Under the pieces are notes generated by a model. It was not told where the DNA came from. It did no database searches and worked only from the letters and a program-made list of their open reading frames with translations. A stretch of DNA of 64,000 nucleotides, from the NCBI GenBank assembly GCA_025677815.1, contig JAIXMP010000033.1:1-64000 (forward strand), read 5' to 3'. The DNA comes from Phascolomyces articulosus. Lineage: Eukaryota > Mucoromycota > Mucoromycetes > Mucorales > Lichtheimiaceae. Positions 1 to 10,103 of this stretch are shown in pieces. Numbering within the stretch: the first letter of the stretch is position 1; the number at the start of each line of letters is the position of its first letter. The position numbers and the translations under genes were made by a program.

Positions 1-1368
1 GTTGGTTTAGCAAGATCAGATGATTCTTGGATTCTGTGTGCTCCACAAATACTTTTGAACATTCATGTGTGGTAATAATATATAACAGCATGAAATGAAC
101 CGGAACACCTCTTATTTTCTTACTAACTGCTAGAATTCTATATATATATATGTGCATTTTAATCAAAAATATTTCGAATAAAAAGGTTTGTTGGCAAGTT
201 CAACCCTCTCATTAACATGTGTAGAATCCAATTAATAAATGCAATGAAACCGGAAATCGATAAACGAATACCAGGAATGACAGGAAAGGATCCAACTTGG
301 AAACGACAGGTATGCATAAACTGAAACAATAGCAGTTGAAATCCTTGGTATTTTCAGTATTTTATTATTAAAAACCATTGAGTACTGATTTCACCATATC
401 TATATTTATAATTATTGGATTATATTTAGGATGATATTCTCCAAGATCTTATGGAAAATTACCCAATACCTACATTGAGTCGGAAAGACATCTACACATA
501 TTATGCCGGGTGGATGACATGTTTATTTTTTCCATCCGTTCCGACTATTGCTAATCTTATATCGGCTGTATTTCATCGTCTTTTGCAACATCCAGAAATT
601 ATAGAAGAGCTTATAAATGAACAAAATGAAGTATTTGGAGATCCTCATTATTCTAACCGTGGTGGTGGAGGTTGTTTCACCATCGAATCCGCTAGGAAAC
701 TTGTAAAGCTTGACAGCGTTTGCCGCGAATCATTTCGGACTAATAAAGAATTTACTGCATCAGATCGTACCAATGTGGGGTCTGAAAGTGTCATACTAAG
801 CAATGGTGTCATTATTCCACCAGGTAAGTTATGCATTTCTATTTTTATTATGTAAAAGAAGGCGTTGTTATTGTAGAATAAAGCGATTCCATATGTGTAT
901 GAAATTTATGGATTTATTTCTCATTGATAATAATTGAAGGTCAAGATGTCCTACTAAATCTTTGGATAAATCATCAAGACAATAACTTACAAAAAGATAC
1001 TATTGGAAGCTATGAAAAATTTGAACCGTACCGCCACTTAGAAACAAATCATAGCGTAACAAAATCTGGTGATGATTTTTTGTTATTTGGTATCGGAAAA
1101 CATGTTTGTCCGTAAGTTTACATTCTACAATTTTACATTGGTAAAAAAAGAAACACAAGTATTTTCATAATAGTGATTAACCAGTGCATATAATGACAAT
1201 AATTTTTTTCTTCTTGTTAGTGCCCGATGGTTTACCATGCACGTAGTTAAAACCATTATTTCCTTGTTATTACGCGATTATAATATTAAGTCTGCCGAGG
1301 ATAGTTTTACAAATTTATCAAATAATTTTACTGGAAAAGTTATTATTGAAAAGAAAAAAATACAATAA
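1..1368 (+). CDS. Cytochrome P450, copy A (5' part outside window)
   Basis: C-terminal half of a microsomal-type cytochrome P450, a heme-thiolate oxidase probably ER-bound like its full-length paralogues at 4555 and 10104. Exons: <1..71, 186..309, 430..823, 940..1111, 1221..1368; every junction is GT-AG and keeps the phase seen in the other two copies. Visible motifs are the K-helix ExxR (ESFR), the following FEPYRHLE segment, and the heme loop FGIGKHVCPAR with the cysteine ligand. The last intron splits that loop between CP and AR. In the I-helix the usual acid-threonine pair is not seen (FPSVPTIAN aligns there). Substrate unknown. A secreted-peptide gene lies 570 bp downstream on the opposite strand. 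The family call is secure from the heme loop and ExxR; the reaction cannot be inferred. Confidence 0.9.
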
Positions 1369-1934
1369 TAAATTTCTGTAAATAACAAATTAATAAACTG
1401 ATACACATATAGCATCACAAACATATACAAAAGGAGTAGATTTTAGTTTATCAATTGGTACAATGTTAATATCTTACTGATAAAACTTTAATTCAATCAA
1501 AATAATATAATAATCATGCCATTGCCTCAATTATATTAATTGAATGTCTTTAACGATCATTATTGATGGACATAGCTAGAGTAGATGATCATTGAAGCAA
1601 TAAAATGCTATTATTTGGTTTTTAAATTGGTTATTAGCATTGTGCTGTGGTTCGGGTATAATAAGTACTCACTCATCATCGCCATTCCCATCTCTTTATC
1701 GTAATAGCTTAGTTATTTTTTTACATTAAAAAATTTAGAGTACACAATATAAACACCAATCATATTGTGAATTAAAAAAGGTACGATGTATAAAAAAATG
1801 TTCATTTTCTGTAATTTATTATCCATTGAAATAATAATAAATATGGTGATAAGGGGAGAGGAGTTGGAAGAAGGGCAGCATAGATGCTTACTTTTTACAA
1901 ACATGAACAGAAGATGACTTTTTTTTAAATTGAT
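1369..1934. other. Intergenic, P450 copy A to peptide gene
   Basis: AT-rich spacer between two convergent genes, holding their 3' UTRs. I see no further coding sequence; short open frames here have no coding character. Confidence 0.6.
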
Positions 1935-2126
1935 TTATCTTCCCCAGTCAAGTCTTTTCCAGTGAGATTCTTGTTTTTGATTTGGGCTTGTGTTCTTGAT
2001 ATGTTCTGCAACAGATTCTTGTTGGGCAGCCTTTTCTTGGTCGCCTTGAAGCACAGCGGCATTTACGGAAGAGAGGGCAAAGAGAGCAACACCGGCAACA
2101 AAAGCAATACTTGTTAAGTTAGGCAT
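1935..2126 (-). CDS. Small secreted peptide precursor 1 (63 aa)
   Basis: Single-exon ORF for a 63-aa precursor. Residues 1-23 form a typical signal peptide (MPNLTSIAFVAGVALFALSS, then VNA as the likely cleavage site). A short hydrophilic stretch follows with GDQEKAAQQ and ESVAEH, then a dibasic KR and a five-residue tail LDWGR at the stop. It is clearly paralogous to the ORF at 7621-7833: nearly the same signal peptide, GDQEKA.QQ, ES.AEH, KR near the C-terminus, and a W-x-R ending. No cysteines. A paralogue conserved in the coding frame, with synonymous differences in the signal peptide, argues that it is a real gene. Processing after KR by a Kex2-like protease is inference. It sits tail-to-tail with P450 copy A. 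Function unknown. Confidence 0.7.
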   Translation of the reverse strand: MPNLTSIAFVAGVALFALSSVNAAVLQGDQEKAAQQESVAEHIKNTSPNQKQESHWKRLDWGR

Positions 2127-4554
2127 GACTGTGAGAGTTTATAAAGTAACAATTATAAGATGAGTCCTCTTTTTATATACAATGTCTTTTTTTCGAAGAT
2201 CCTGATCCACTTTCTTCTTCCTACTATTGCATTATTCTGCATGCGTTTGTGTTTTAAAAAAAGTGAATATGGCAGACGCTGCATATATGTAGTAATCAAT
2301 AAAGATGTGAACTAAATAAAAAAAACGACCTGTCTATAATTGAGATGTTCATAAATCCATATTTATTTTCCTAGAACATTCACTTAAATATGACTGTCAT
2401 CAGAATTTGTAAAGCCAATTGTATGATGGTATTAAAAGCCTTTTTTTGGATTTCAATTATCGCTTTTCTATTTGAAAATTTGACATTCATTTATCTTTTA
2501 TTTCAACAAGAGATGAAGCGGATTCGGTTCTAAAAAGAACCTTCACGTATGTACTTCGTAGTATGCATTGTATCACTTATAATCGATTGGATAAAGATGT
2601 GCTGCTATGATATAAATTTATAGAGGAATAATCCTATCAACAATCCAGTCATTGTTGCTTTACTCTCAAAGCAACAATATATAAAATAACAAAAGCATGC
2701 TGCATAATATTCATGCAAATTTATAAACAAACAGTACAAATTATTTTTTTACGGAATTCGACTGCCAATAGTTTTATATCTGAAAGTGTATTTAACTGCC
2801 GCATGTTATGTTGAAATTCTCAAAAAGCTAAACCGTGCTTTGAGAAAGCATTTCTCAACCACTTTTCGCAGCTTTTTGAGTCCTCCACGGAGTTATATTA
2901 CTAAGGATCACTAGGAAGTTGGAGAACCTGCAATTTTTTGTGAGAGAAATTCGAACCAGGTTTATCAACTAATTGCGATGCATAATGATGATGCAAGCCA
3001 TGGTTGTTATCGGTAGTCCAACGTATGTAAGCCACAATACTATTTCAAAAATACTTTGGCCACTAAAAAGACACATCATAATAAAAGTTAATAATATTTT
3101 ACGGCTATTATTAACAAGTATATCTCAAAAGTCAATAATAACATTAAAATCAAATAGTTGGTAATTACGGCGTGATTTAAAGCGATACGATTAAATACAC
3201 TAGCCTTTGTCAAAATGCCAAGTAATTAATAAATAAATATGTACTTTGAGAACATTGCATGTACACCAAAACAATAAAATGTATGATATGTACTCCTTGG
3301 GGTAAGTCAATGGATTTTTTTTTAAAAAATAGGCAAATTCCATGAGAGAACTAACGTCAAATATTATTTATACTATGCGTTTTATTTTGTATTAATCATG
3401 ATAAATGTTTAGGGACTCCAATATTTATATGGTTCATATACATATATTTAAAAAAATCACAACTACTGTTTTATATTTCTAGCTATTATTATAACATGGT
3501 ATTAGATGTTTCTATTGCTGTAAGATGTAGTGTTTCGTCGTAGTATCAAAACCAACACGATAATCTTAGCATGAGAAAGCCAAATTTTATTTAATATGAG
3601 ATGCAAGATATCGATGTAATTCACTGTGATAACTAGTAAACAAATGAAACAGTTTTTTCTTCAACGCATTATTAACTTTGACATTATGTATATTCTTTAA
3701 ATAGAAGGAAAGATTGACTTTAAATAAATTACTAATGTCCCAGGAATTTTTCCTAATATGCGCATTATTATTACTGTCGAAATTTTTTTATAATATATTT
3801 TGTACTGCTTACGTTACATGCTATTTCTTTAAAAAGGCAGCGATGATGGACATCGTGTATAATAATAGGATCAAAGAAAATAATAACAGTTAGATCATCG
3901 CATCCATTAAAAGGTATCAGTCAATAGTAAAAGTATCGGTTGTAGCAATAACAATTCCATTTTGGGGTGGTTTATTATGCATGTCAAACATATAAGAGTT
4001 ATTCACAAAGGTAAAATTTTCAGAAGGAAAAGCGTTTTACGTACAGTATCAAGTGATACTATGTGATGTTGCTTATATATTTTGAGATACTGTATGAGTC
4101 TTGTGAGATGATGATGGTGGTGCATGCATTGATATGCGATGATAAGCTACGCCATAAAGTTGTTTGCTATCAAGAAAAATTATACCATCTCTTAAAGAAG
4201 AAAAAAGGCATCTATCCACCTATATATTCAACTATCATCCTCCATCATATCTTGAAAGGTATTTAATATAATGGTGGTTTTCCATTTACTTTAGTATAGT
4301 ATTAATGCATCAGGGTATAACAGCAGTCCCTATTGTAACCTCAAGAAAACTGCCTAACATTAAAAAATCAAAGCCAACTTTTATAACCTTTGTTGCCCAT
4401 ACTGAGAGGACATAGTAATTGATGAGGTTGTTAATGCAGCTTTATTTATCAATAGTAATACAAACTAACACACTTTCTCTATAGCGTTATTATTCTTCTG
4501 TTTTCTTTTCTTTTATTATTTTTATTATTTTTGCGCTATAAAGAGTTGCATACC
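2127..4554. other. Intergenic, upstream of P450 copy B
   Basis: About 2.4 kb of AT-rich sequence with no gene I can support. It holds the promoter of peptide gene 1, a nested hairpin at 2819-2880, and a stretch near 3838 (GATGGACATCGTG-like) that resembles sequence near 9336, so the spacer was duplicated with the P450 unit. Small open frames at 2973 and 4063 look random. The last 100 bp before 4555 are the pyrimidine-rich promoter and 5' UTR of P450 B. Confidence 0.55.
2819..2880. repeat. Nested inverted repeat (long hairpin)
   Basis: An 11-bp perfect inverted repeat (CTCAAAAAGCT at 2819-2829, AGCTTTTTGAG at 2870-2880) encloses a second palindrome, TTGAGAAA-GCA-TTTCTCAA at 2840-2858. Together they could fold into one extended stem. 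No target duplication was found. It may be a small foldback/MITE-like remnant or a chance structure. Confidence 0.6.
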
Positions 4555-6698
4555 ATGACAACTTTTGCAATATTCATCTCAAAATATATCGGCAGTTATA
4601 ATCACCATCATCATCGAACTATAGCGGCAAGCATTACATCAGCTATTTTGATCGTTTCTACTATAACGATTTATAGACAATGGGTCACAAAAAAGGTAAA
4701 TGATATCATTTTTTGTGTTGGTTGTATTTTTATTGCCATATTAAACAAATGAAAAAAAAACATTACAATTAACTCATGTGTTATGTGTTATACTATTACC
4801 TTTTTTTCATTAGGTACAAAACGATAATTGTCCAATGGTGCCGTATAGTAATTCTTATTTCGGCTCAACTAGAGAGTATCTTCAAGACCCAAAAGCATTT
4901 CTCGAGAAATGGAGTACACTTGGTCCAGTGTATCGGGTCTATCTCTATGGTGAAGTACGTTTAATATTTAAAACTATTATATTTTTCGTCGTATACACTG
5001 AAAAAATAATAATGAGATACATAACTACATTCAATTGGAACCGTTATTTTCAAATTTAGATTTATACTATTGTTTCTGGTCCCTATGTCCATGAAATAGG
5101 TAGAAATGATAACTTTAAACGTGTCGAGGGTACATACAGGGTAATTATATTAATGCTAACGTGCAGTAAATATACATCAAGATGATAATCCGTGGTGGCA
5201 ATATCAATTTTAAATTCTCATATGTTGATAAATATAACTTTATTTTTACTACTTTAGGAATTTTATCTAAGGCAATGGACGGACGTGTCAAAAAATGATT
5301 TCACTAGGAAGGACGTGAAACAAGTAATTCATGCATCCTTGGCATTAAAACTGGGAAATTATACCTTGCGAATAGCAAAGCAAGTGAGTAGTAGTTTTAT
5401 TTCTATTTCTAATATTATTGTAATTACCTTTTAATTTTTAACTCTTTTCAGTAAAACTATTAATGCTGGTACTGAATTTGTTAATTTTTTTAAATAATAG
5501 GCAGCCATTGGTTTAAATGAAGCTTTGGGGGATTTGACAAGTAAGATAAAAAATGGGTATATGTTCTAAGAGAAAAAAAGATATACGGTCTAATGTTGTT
5601 ATAATAATTCACTTATGTTGGCTTTGTTAATATATACACTATTCTCTGTTTCTTATTTTTAGAACCTAAAGAAATTCCTGATCTAGAACCTGTCTTTGCT
5701 CATGCTGTAGTAAAAATAGCTGCCTCTATATTTGCTGGTGTCGAGCTTTGTAAAAATGAAAAGTTGCTTGACGTTTTTAAATATTTTGGTATTTGCGTTG
5801 ATTTAGCAAGATCAAACGAACCTTGGATTTTATGTGCCCCACAAATACTTTTGAACATTCATGTGCGGTAATATACAACTACACAAAAAGTGTTCCTGAA
5901 AAATAATACAGCAAATAATACAGTATTTCCTTCTAACCGTCAGTTTTTTTTTTTTGAAAAAAAAATATTTCAATTAAAAAGGTATGTTGGCAAGTTCAAC
6001 CCTTATATTAAAATGTGCAGAAGGCAATTGATAAATGCGTTGAAACCAGAAATTGATAAACGAATACAAGGAATGACAGGAAAAGACCCAACTTGGGAAC
6101 GACCGGTATGCCATAAACCCAAAAAATAGTATATAGTTGGAAATCTTAGTATTAACAATTTTTTATTAAAAAGAAACAATCAATACTGATTTTATCACAT
6201 CTATACCTATGACCATGGTTACTATGCATAGGATGATATTCTTCAAGATCTTATGGAAAATTACCCAGTCCCTGCAGCAAGTACAAAAGACATCTACACA
6301 TATTATGCGGGGTGGATAACATGGTTGTTCTTTCCATCCCTTGCAACAGTCGTGAATCTTATATCAGTTGTATTCCATCGACTTTTGCGGCATCCAGAAA
6401 TTATGAAAGAGATAATAAACGAACAAAATCAAGTATTTGGCAATCATTATAGCGATGATAATAGTAAAGATTGTTTCACAATCGTATCAGTAAGAAAGCT
6501 TGTTAAATTGGACAGTGTATGCAGGGAATCATTTCGAACCAATAAAGAATTTAATGTGTCAGAACGTGCCAATGTGGGACGTGAAAGTGTTATCCTAAGC
6601 AATGGTGTTGTTATTCCACCAGGTGAGTTTTGTGAACTAGTTTTTTTGATACGTGAAAAAGTTACTATAGTAGAATGGTATTTCAGTTGGAATTATCA

Positions 6699-6752
<54 letters not shown>

Positions 6753-7248
6753 AAGAAAGTAAAACTAACATTGGTTTTATTTATTTAATATTTACATTTT
6801 TTTTTTTTACCTTATTTTAAATAAAGGTCAAGATGTCTTATTCAATCTTTGGATAAATCATCAAGACAGCATATTACAAAAAGATACCATAGGGAGTTAT
6901 GAAAAATTTGAACCTTTCCGTCATTTAGAAACAAGTCAAAGCGTAACTAAAACTGGTGATGATTTTTTGTTATTTGGTCTAGGAAAACATGTCTGTCCGT
7001 AAGTTTGCATTCTATAGATTTACTTTAGAAAAAAACAAAACACATAGATGCCATTACAACATTCATATTGTACGTGTGAAAGTAATTATAAATCTTTTTT
7101 TCTTAGTGCTCGATGGTTTAACATGCATGTAGTCAAAACAGTTATATCTTTGTTATTACGCGATTACGATATCAAGTCAGCCGAGGATAGTTTTATAAAT
7201 ATATCAAATGAATCGACTGGAAAAGTTATCATTGAAAGAAAAAAGTAA
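4555..7248 (+). CDS. Cytochrome P450, copy B (complete, 520 aa)
   Basis: Complete P450 in ten exons: 4555..4695, 4814..4954, 5060..5140, 5258..5383, 5501..5540, 5663..5867, 5982..6105, 6232..6622, 6827..6998, 7107..7248. All introns are GT-AG, and exons 2-7 and 9 have the same length as in copy C. The N-terminus has a His-rich segment (residues 17-20) then one membrane anchor (about 21-41), so an ER-anchored enzyme is expected. Motifs: I-helix region FPSLATVVN lacking the normal acidic residue, ExxR (ESFR), FEPFRHLE, and heme loop FGLGKHVCPAR. The Met at 4555 is the only ATG in frame; the upstream open frame has none. The intron after exon 8 holds a 46-nt poly-T. It is followed tail-to-tail by peptide gene 2. 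Family secure; substrate unknown. Confidence 0.93.
6704..6749 (+). repeat. Poly-T tract (46 nt) in P450 B intron
   Basis: Uninterrupted run of T in the intron between exons 8 and 9 of P450 copy B, on the coding strand. Copies A and C have no comparable tract there. Length is likely unstable and prone to sequencing error. Confidence 0.9.
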
Positions 7249-7620
7249 TATAATAATATACAAATAGGATTATACGTGTGTCAATAAATTTAACAATTAC
7301 AGCCTACAGGATTTACATAATTGAAGCGTAAATTACTATAATACGTATTTTCAACTACTGGCACTGTATATAAATTCAAATATAATTACCAGCACTAAAG
7401 GTTGCTTTAATAATTAAGATACCCATGTTTATACTTTATTTATTCAAAAAGATAAATGAAGAATAAGAGACAATCAAGTTTAAATACATTGACTAATTAT
7501 AGAAAAAAAAGAAGAGCAGAAAGAGAGGAAGGAAAAGATAGTGCAAATGTGCTTTACACCATATAATTTTTTACAACAAACATGGATAAAAATTGGATCT
7601 TCCTCTTTTTGCCAGGCACT
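7249..7620. other. Intergenic, P450 copy B to peptide gene 2
   Basis: AT-rich convergent 3' UTR region. The open frame at 7554-7769 on the minus strand is out of frame with peptide gene 2 and overlaps it, so I treat it as a shadow. Confidence 0.6.
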
Positions 7621-7833
7621 TTATCGTTCCCACGCAGTACTTCCAGTTTGCCACCATTGTCGCTTTTGATGTTCGTTGGCAAATCTTTTTTCGACATGTT
7701 CAGCAATGGATTCTCGAGTTGCTCCTTGTTGGACAGCTTTTTCTTGATCACCTTGAGTGGTAATAGCATTCACTGAGGAGAGGGCAAAGAGGGCGACTCC
7801 AGCAGCAATGGCAATACTTGACAAGTTAGGCAT
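7621..7833 (-). CDS. Small secreted peptide precursor 2 (70 aa)
   Basis: Single-exon ORF for a 70-aa precursor, paralogue of the ORF at 1935-2126. Signal peptide MPNLSSIAIAAGVALFALSS plus VNA (residues 1-23), then GDQEKAVQQ, RESIAEH, and two dibasic KR sites. The first (EKR) precedes the block FANEHQKR; the second precedes the 12-residue tail QWWQTGSTAWER at the stop. The tail is rich in Trp (three) and, like the paralogue, ends W-x-R. No cysteines. The layout of leader, spacer and KR-bounded block resembles fungal precursors cut by Kex2; that is inference from the sites. It lies tail-to-tail with P450 copy B, in the same arrangement as copy A and peptide 1. Function unknown. Confidence 0.75.
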   Translation of the reverse strand: MPNLSSIAIAAGVALFALSSVNAITTQGDQEKAVQQGATRESIAEHVEKRFANEHQKRQWWQTGSTAWER

Positions 7834-10103
7834 GATTAAAAGTAAAGAGAAGGTTAATATGAAAGTAAAAGGTTAAAAATAAGCTTATGTTTTTTTATGA
7901 TAATAATTTTTGATCTTGTCTAAATTCCTTCTCTTTTTATATATTTTTTTACCGTCCATTTATTTGTGGTATCAATAAGTTTGTATATACAAAAATGTTG
8001 TATTCTGCAAGGCTAGAATTTAAGGAGTTTTGAATCAAATGATGAAATGATCAAATAATAAAGAATAGGCAGCCTCAAAAAGAAAAAGTAAGCAGCAAGA
8101 AGTGTGAATTGCAGTAGCATAAGAAAACTGTTGATGCGCTCATCATCTCTTCTTATCTTGAACGATTTATTCAACATAACCATTATATTCAGAATGGAAT
8201 ATAAATTGAATAGCATTACTATTTATATTCATTAAGGAACTGTAGATTCTTGATATTAGTTTAATTTTTTTTATATCCTGTATAATATTATATCCATTTT
8301 TTTTTATCATCATTTTTTTGTTTTAAAAAAGTGATCCAAAAAAAACACGTCGTCGTTATACATATCATCACTTAATGCATAAATCGCGCGACCCCTTCCT
8401 TCTCTAATTCTTATTATAGTTTTATTTTGGTGCAAGTGCTGGTGATATAGACGATGACATTACATTGTGCAACCAGATTCCTTAACTTTCCCTTATATTT
8501 TTAGTATAACTTTATTTGTGTACAACAGCAGCAATCACTACAAATCCTTGATAGGAAGTTTCAATAGCATGCATTAATATTTGATTGAACCAAGACTATG
8601 GGTAATAATAGCTAAATGTAGTGGACATGGAACGTCTTTACATCGATGGTTAATGCATAATGGAATAATGAAAGAAAAATCATTGATTTAAGGAACACCG
8701 TCTACCCTGCAGGTTGAGCCAATAATAACCTCATGATCAGAGTAAGTGTAAGTGTAAAACTAAGAATTTTAGAACAAATTCATCAGATGATGGTTTTAAG
8801 AATTTTGGTGCATGTTATATTGCTGGTGCATGTATCTTTATATTTACCTGTAGCATTTTATATATAGTTATTTAATACCATTTATGGTAATAAAATGGTG
8901 CGCATTAATTTTCTTTTTGGATTATATTGCTATAAAATATTTATATCCGTTACCATTTTGAAAACCAATTTTTCCATGTGCAGATTCTTTAAATCAGGAA
9001 AATATGGTGCACATCATAATAATTTCTTCTATAAGCATATAATAACAAGCTCTGTTGAAATCAAAAATCTCATATTTTATTATACTATTTCATTGCATGT
9101 TATCATGTACTGTGCTTTTCTGTACCTTAAAATAGAAGGGAGAATTCACTCATCATGGTATAAGATGTTCATTAAAGCCACTCCTTTTCGGTATAGATAA
9201 ACATCTAATAAATGATGCACCTTCCACATCAATTAAGCTAAGCCTATATGCATAAATTTCAAATGTAATGAATAAAACAATTTATTCCAAATACACGCTA
9301 CTAGTTATACAACTGTCCGAGCGTGATGCTGTAACAGTGGACATCGTGCATAACAAAATAGAAGAAAAAAAGAAGCAAAAGTAAATGTAAGATGTAATAG
9401 AAAAACAAGAACTCCATCTATGAGGTATATATAAAAATGATTTTTTTATTATTTTAGAGTGCGCCTGTTCATTATTGTAAAATATACCAATAGTTGGCAA
9501 GAAGTGTGTATTTGTATATCTTGATATAAAGAATAAGTCAGATTATTTTTAAATAGCAAATGTTACAACACTGGTCAAATAAACCACTAACTTTAATACT
9601 TACTATCTACTATTTATTACAGGAGTAGGTAATTATGGTTCGCGGATGATGTAATTTTTTTACAACATGTGAAGGAAAATCATTCTATTTGAAGCTTTAA
9701 AATACATTATAGAGTTTGACAAACATCAAAGCCAATCACTTTCTTTTAAATAACTAAAAAAAAAAACCATAACACGCCACGATAAGAGTAACAACTTTCA
9801 ATAGCAGTGCTTTGTAAAAAATGAGACTGCGTTTGGATTCTGAAGTGTTGTTCTGCATTGCATTAATATTTATAACAAACATAAAAAAGTGTACAAGGAA
9901 GAACGGGGTTCAAATCATCTCGAAGAAGCCATTTTATACGAGAGTGTTGTAGATTTTTTCAATGTGACACCTTTTTACTAAAGGGGATGGGAAAAGAACA
10001 GGAACTACAGTAACCGAAAGCATATGAGATTATGCATTTTTTATTGTGTAAAAGAGACCATTCCCCTCCTGTACTTCCATTCGTTTCTATCTCTCACATT
10101 ATC
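7834..10103. other. Intergenic, upstream of P450 copy C
   Basis: About 2.3 kb, AT-rich, equivalent in position to 2127-4554. It contains promoter sequence for peptide gene 2 and P450 C and short stretches resembling the first spacer (near 9336). The 101-aa open frame at 8895-9200 has no start context, no domain and AT-driven composition; I do not call it. Confidence 0.55.

Noticed and set aside
2930..2975. B-box-like TTCGAACC on the minus strand
   Set aside because: No A-box or acceptor stem at tRNA spacing; taken as chance.
7554..7769. 71-codon minus-strand frame overlapping peptide gene 2
   Set aside because: Different frame from the conserved paralogous ORF; not seen in peptide 1.
1935..7833. 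Dikarya-type alpha-factor pheromone genes
   Set aside because: KR sites and leader are similar in layout, but no repeated pheromone core or typical motif; left as an unknown peptide family.
8895..9200. 101-codon plus-strand frame
   Set aside because: AT-driven composition (Ile, Phe, Tyr, Lys), no domain and no similarity to the matching part of the other spacer.
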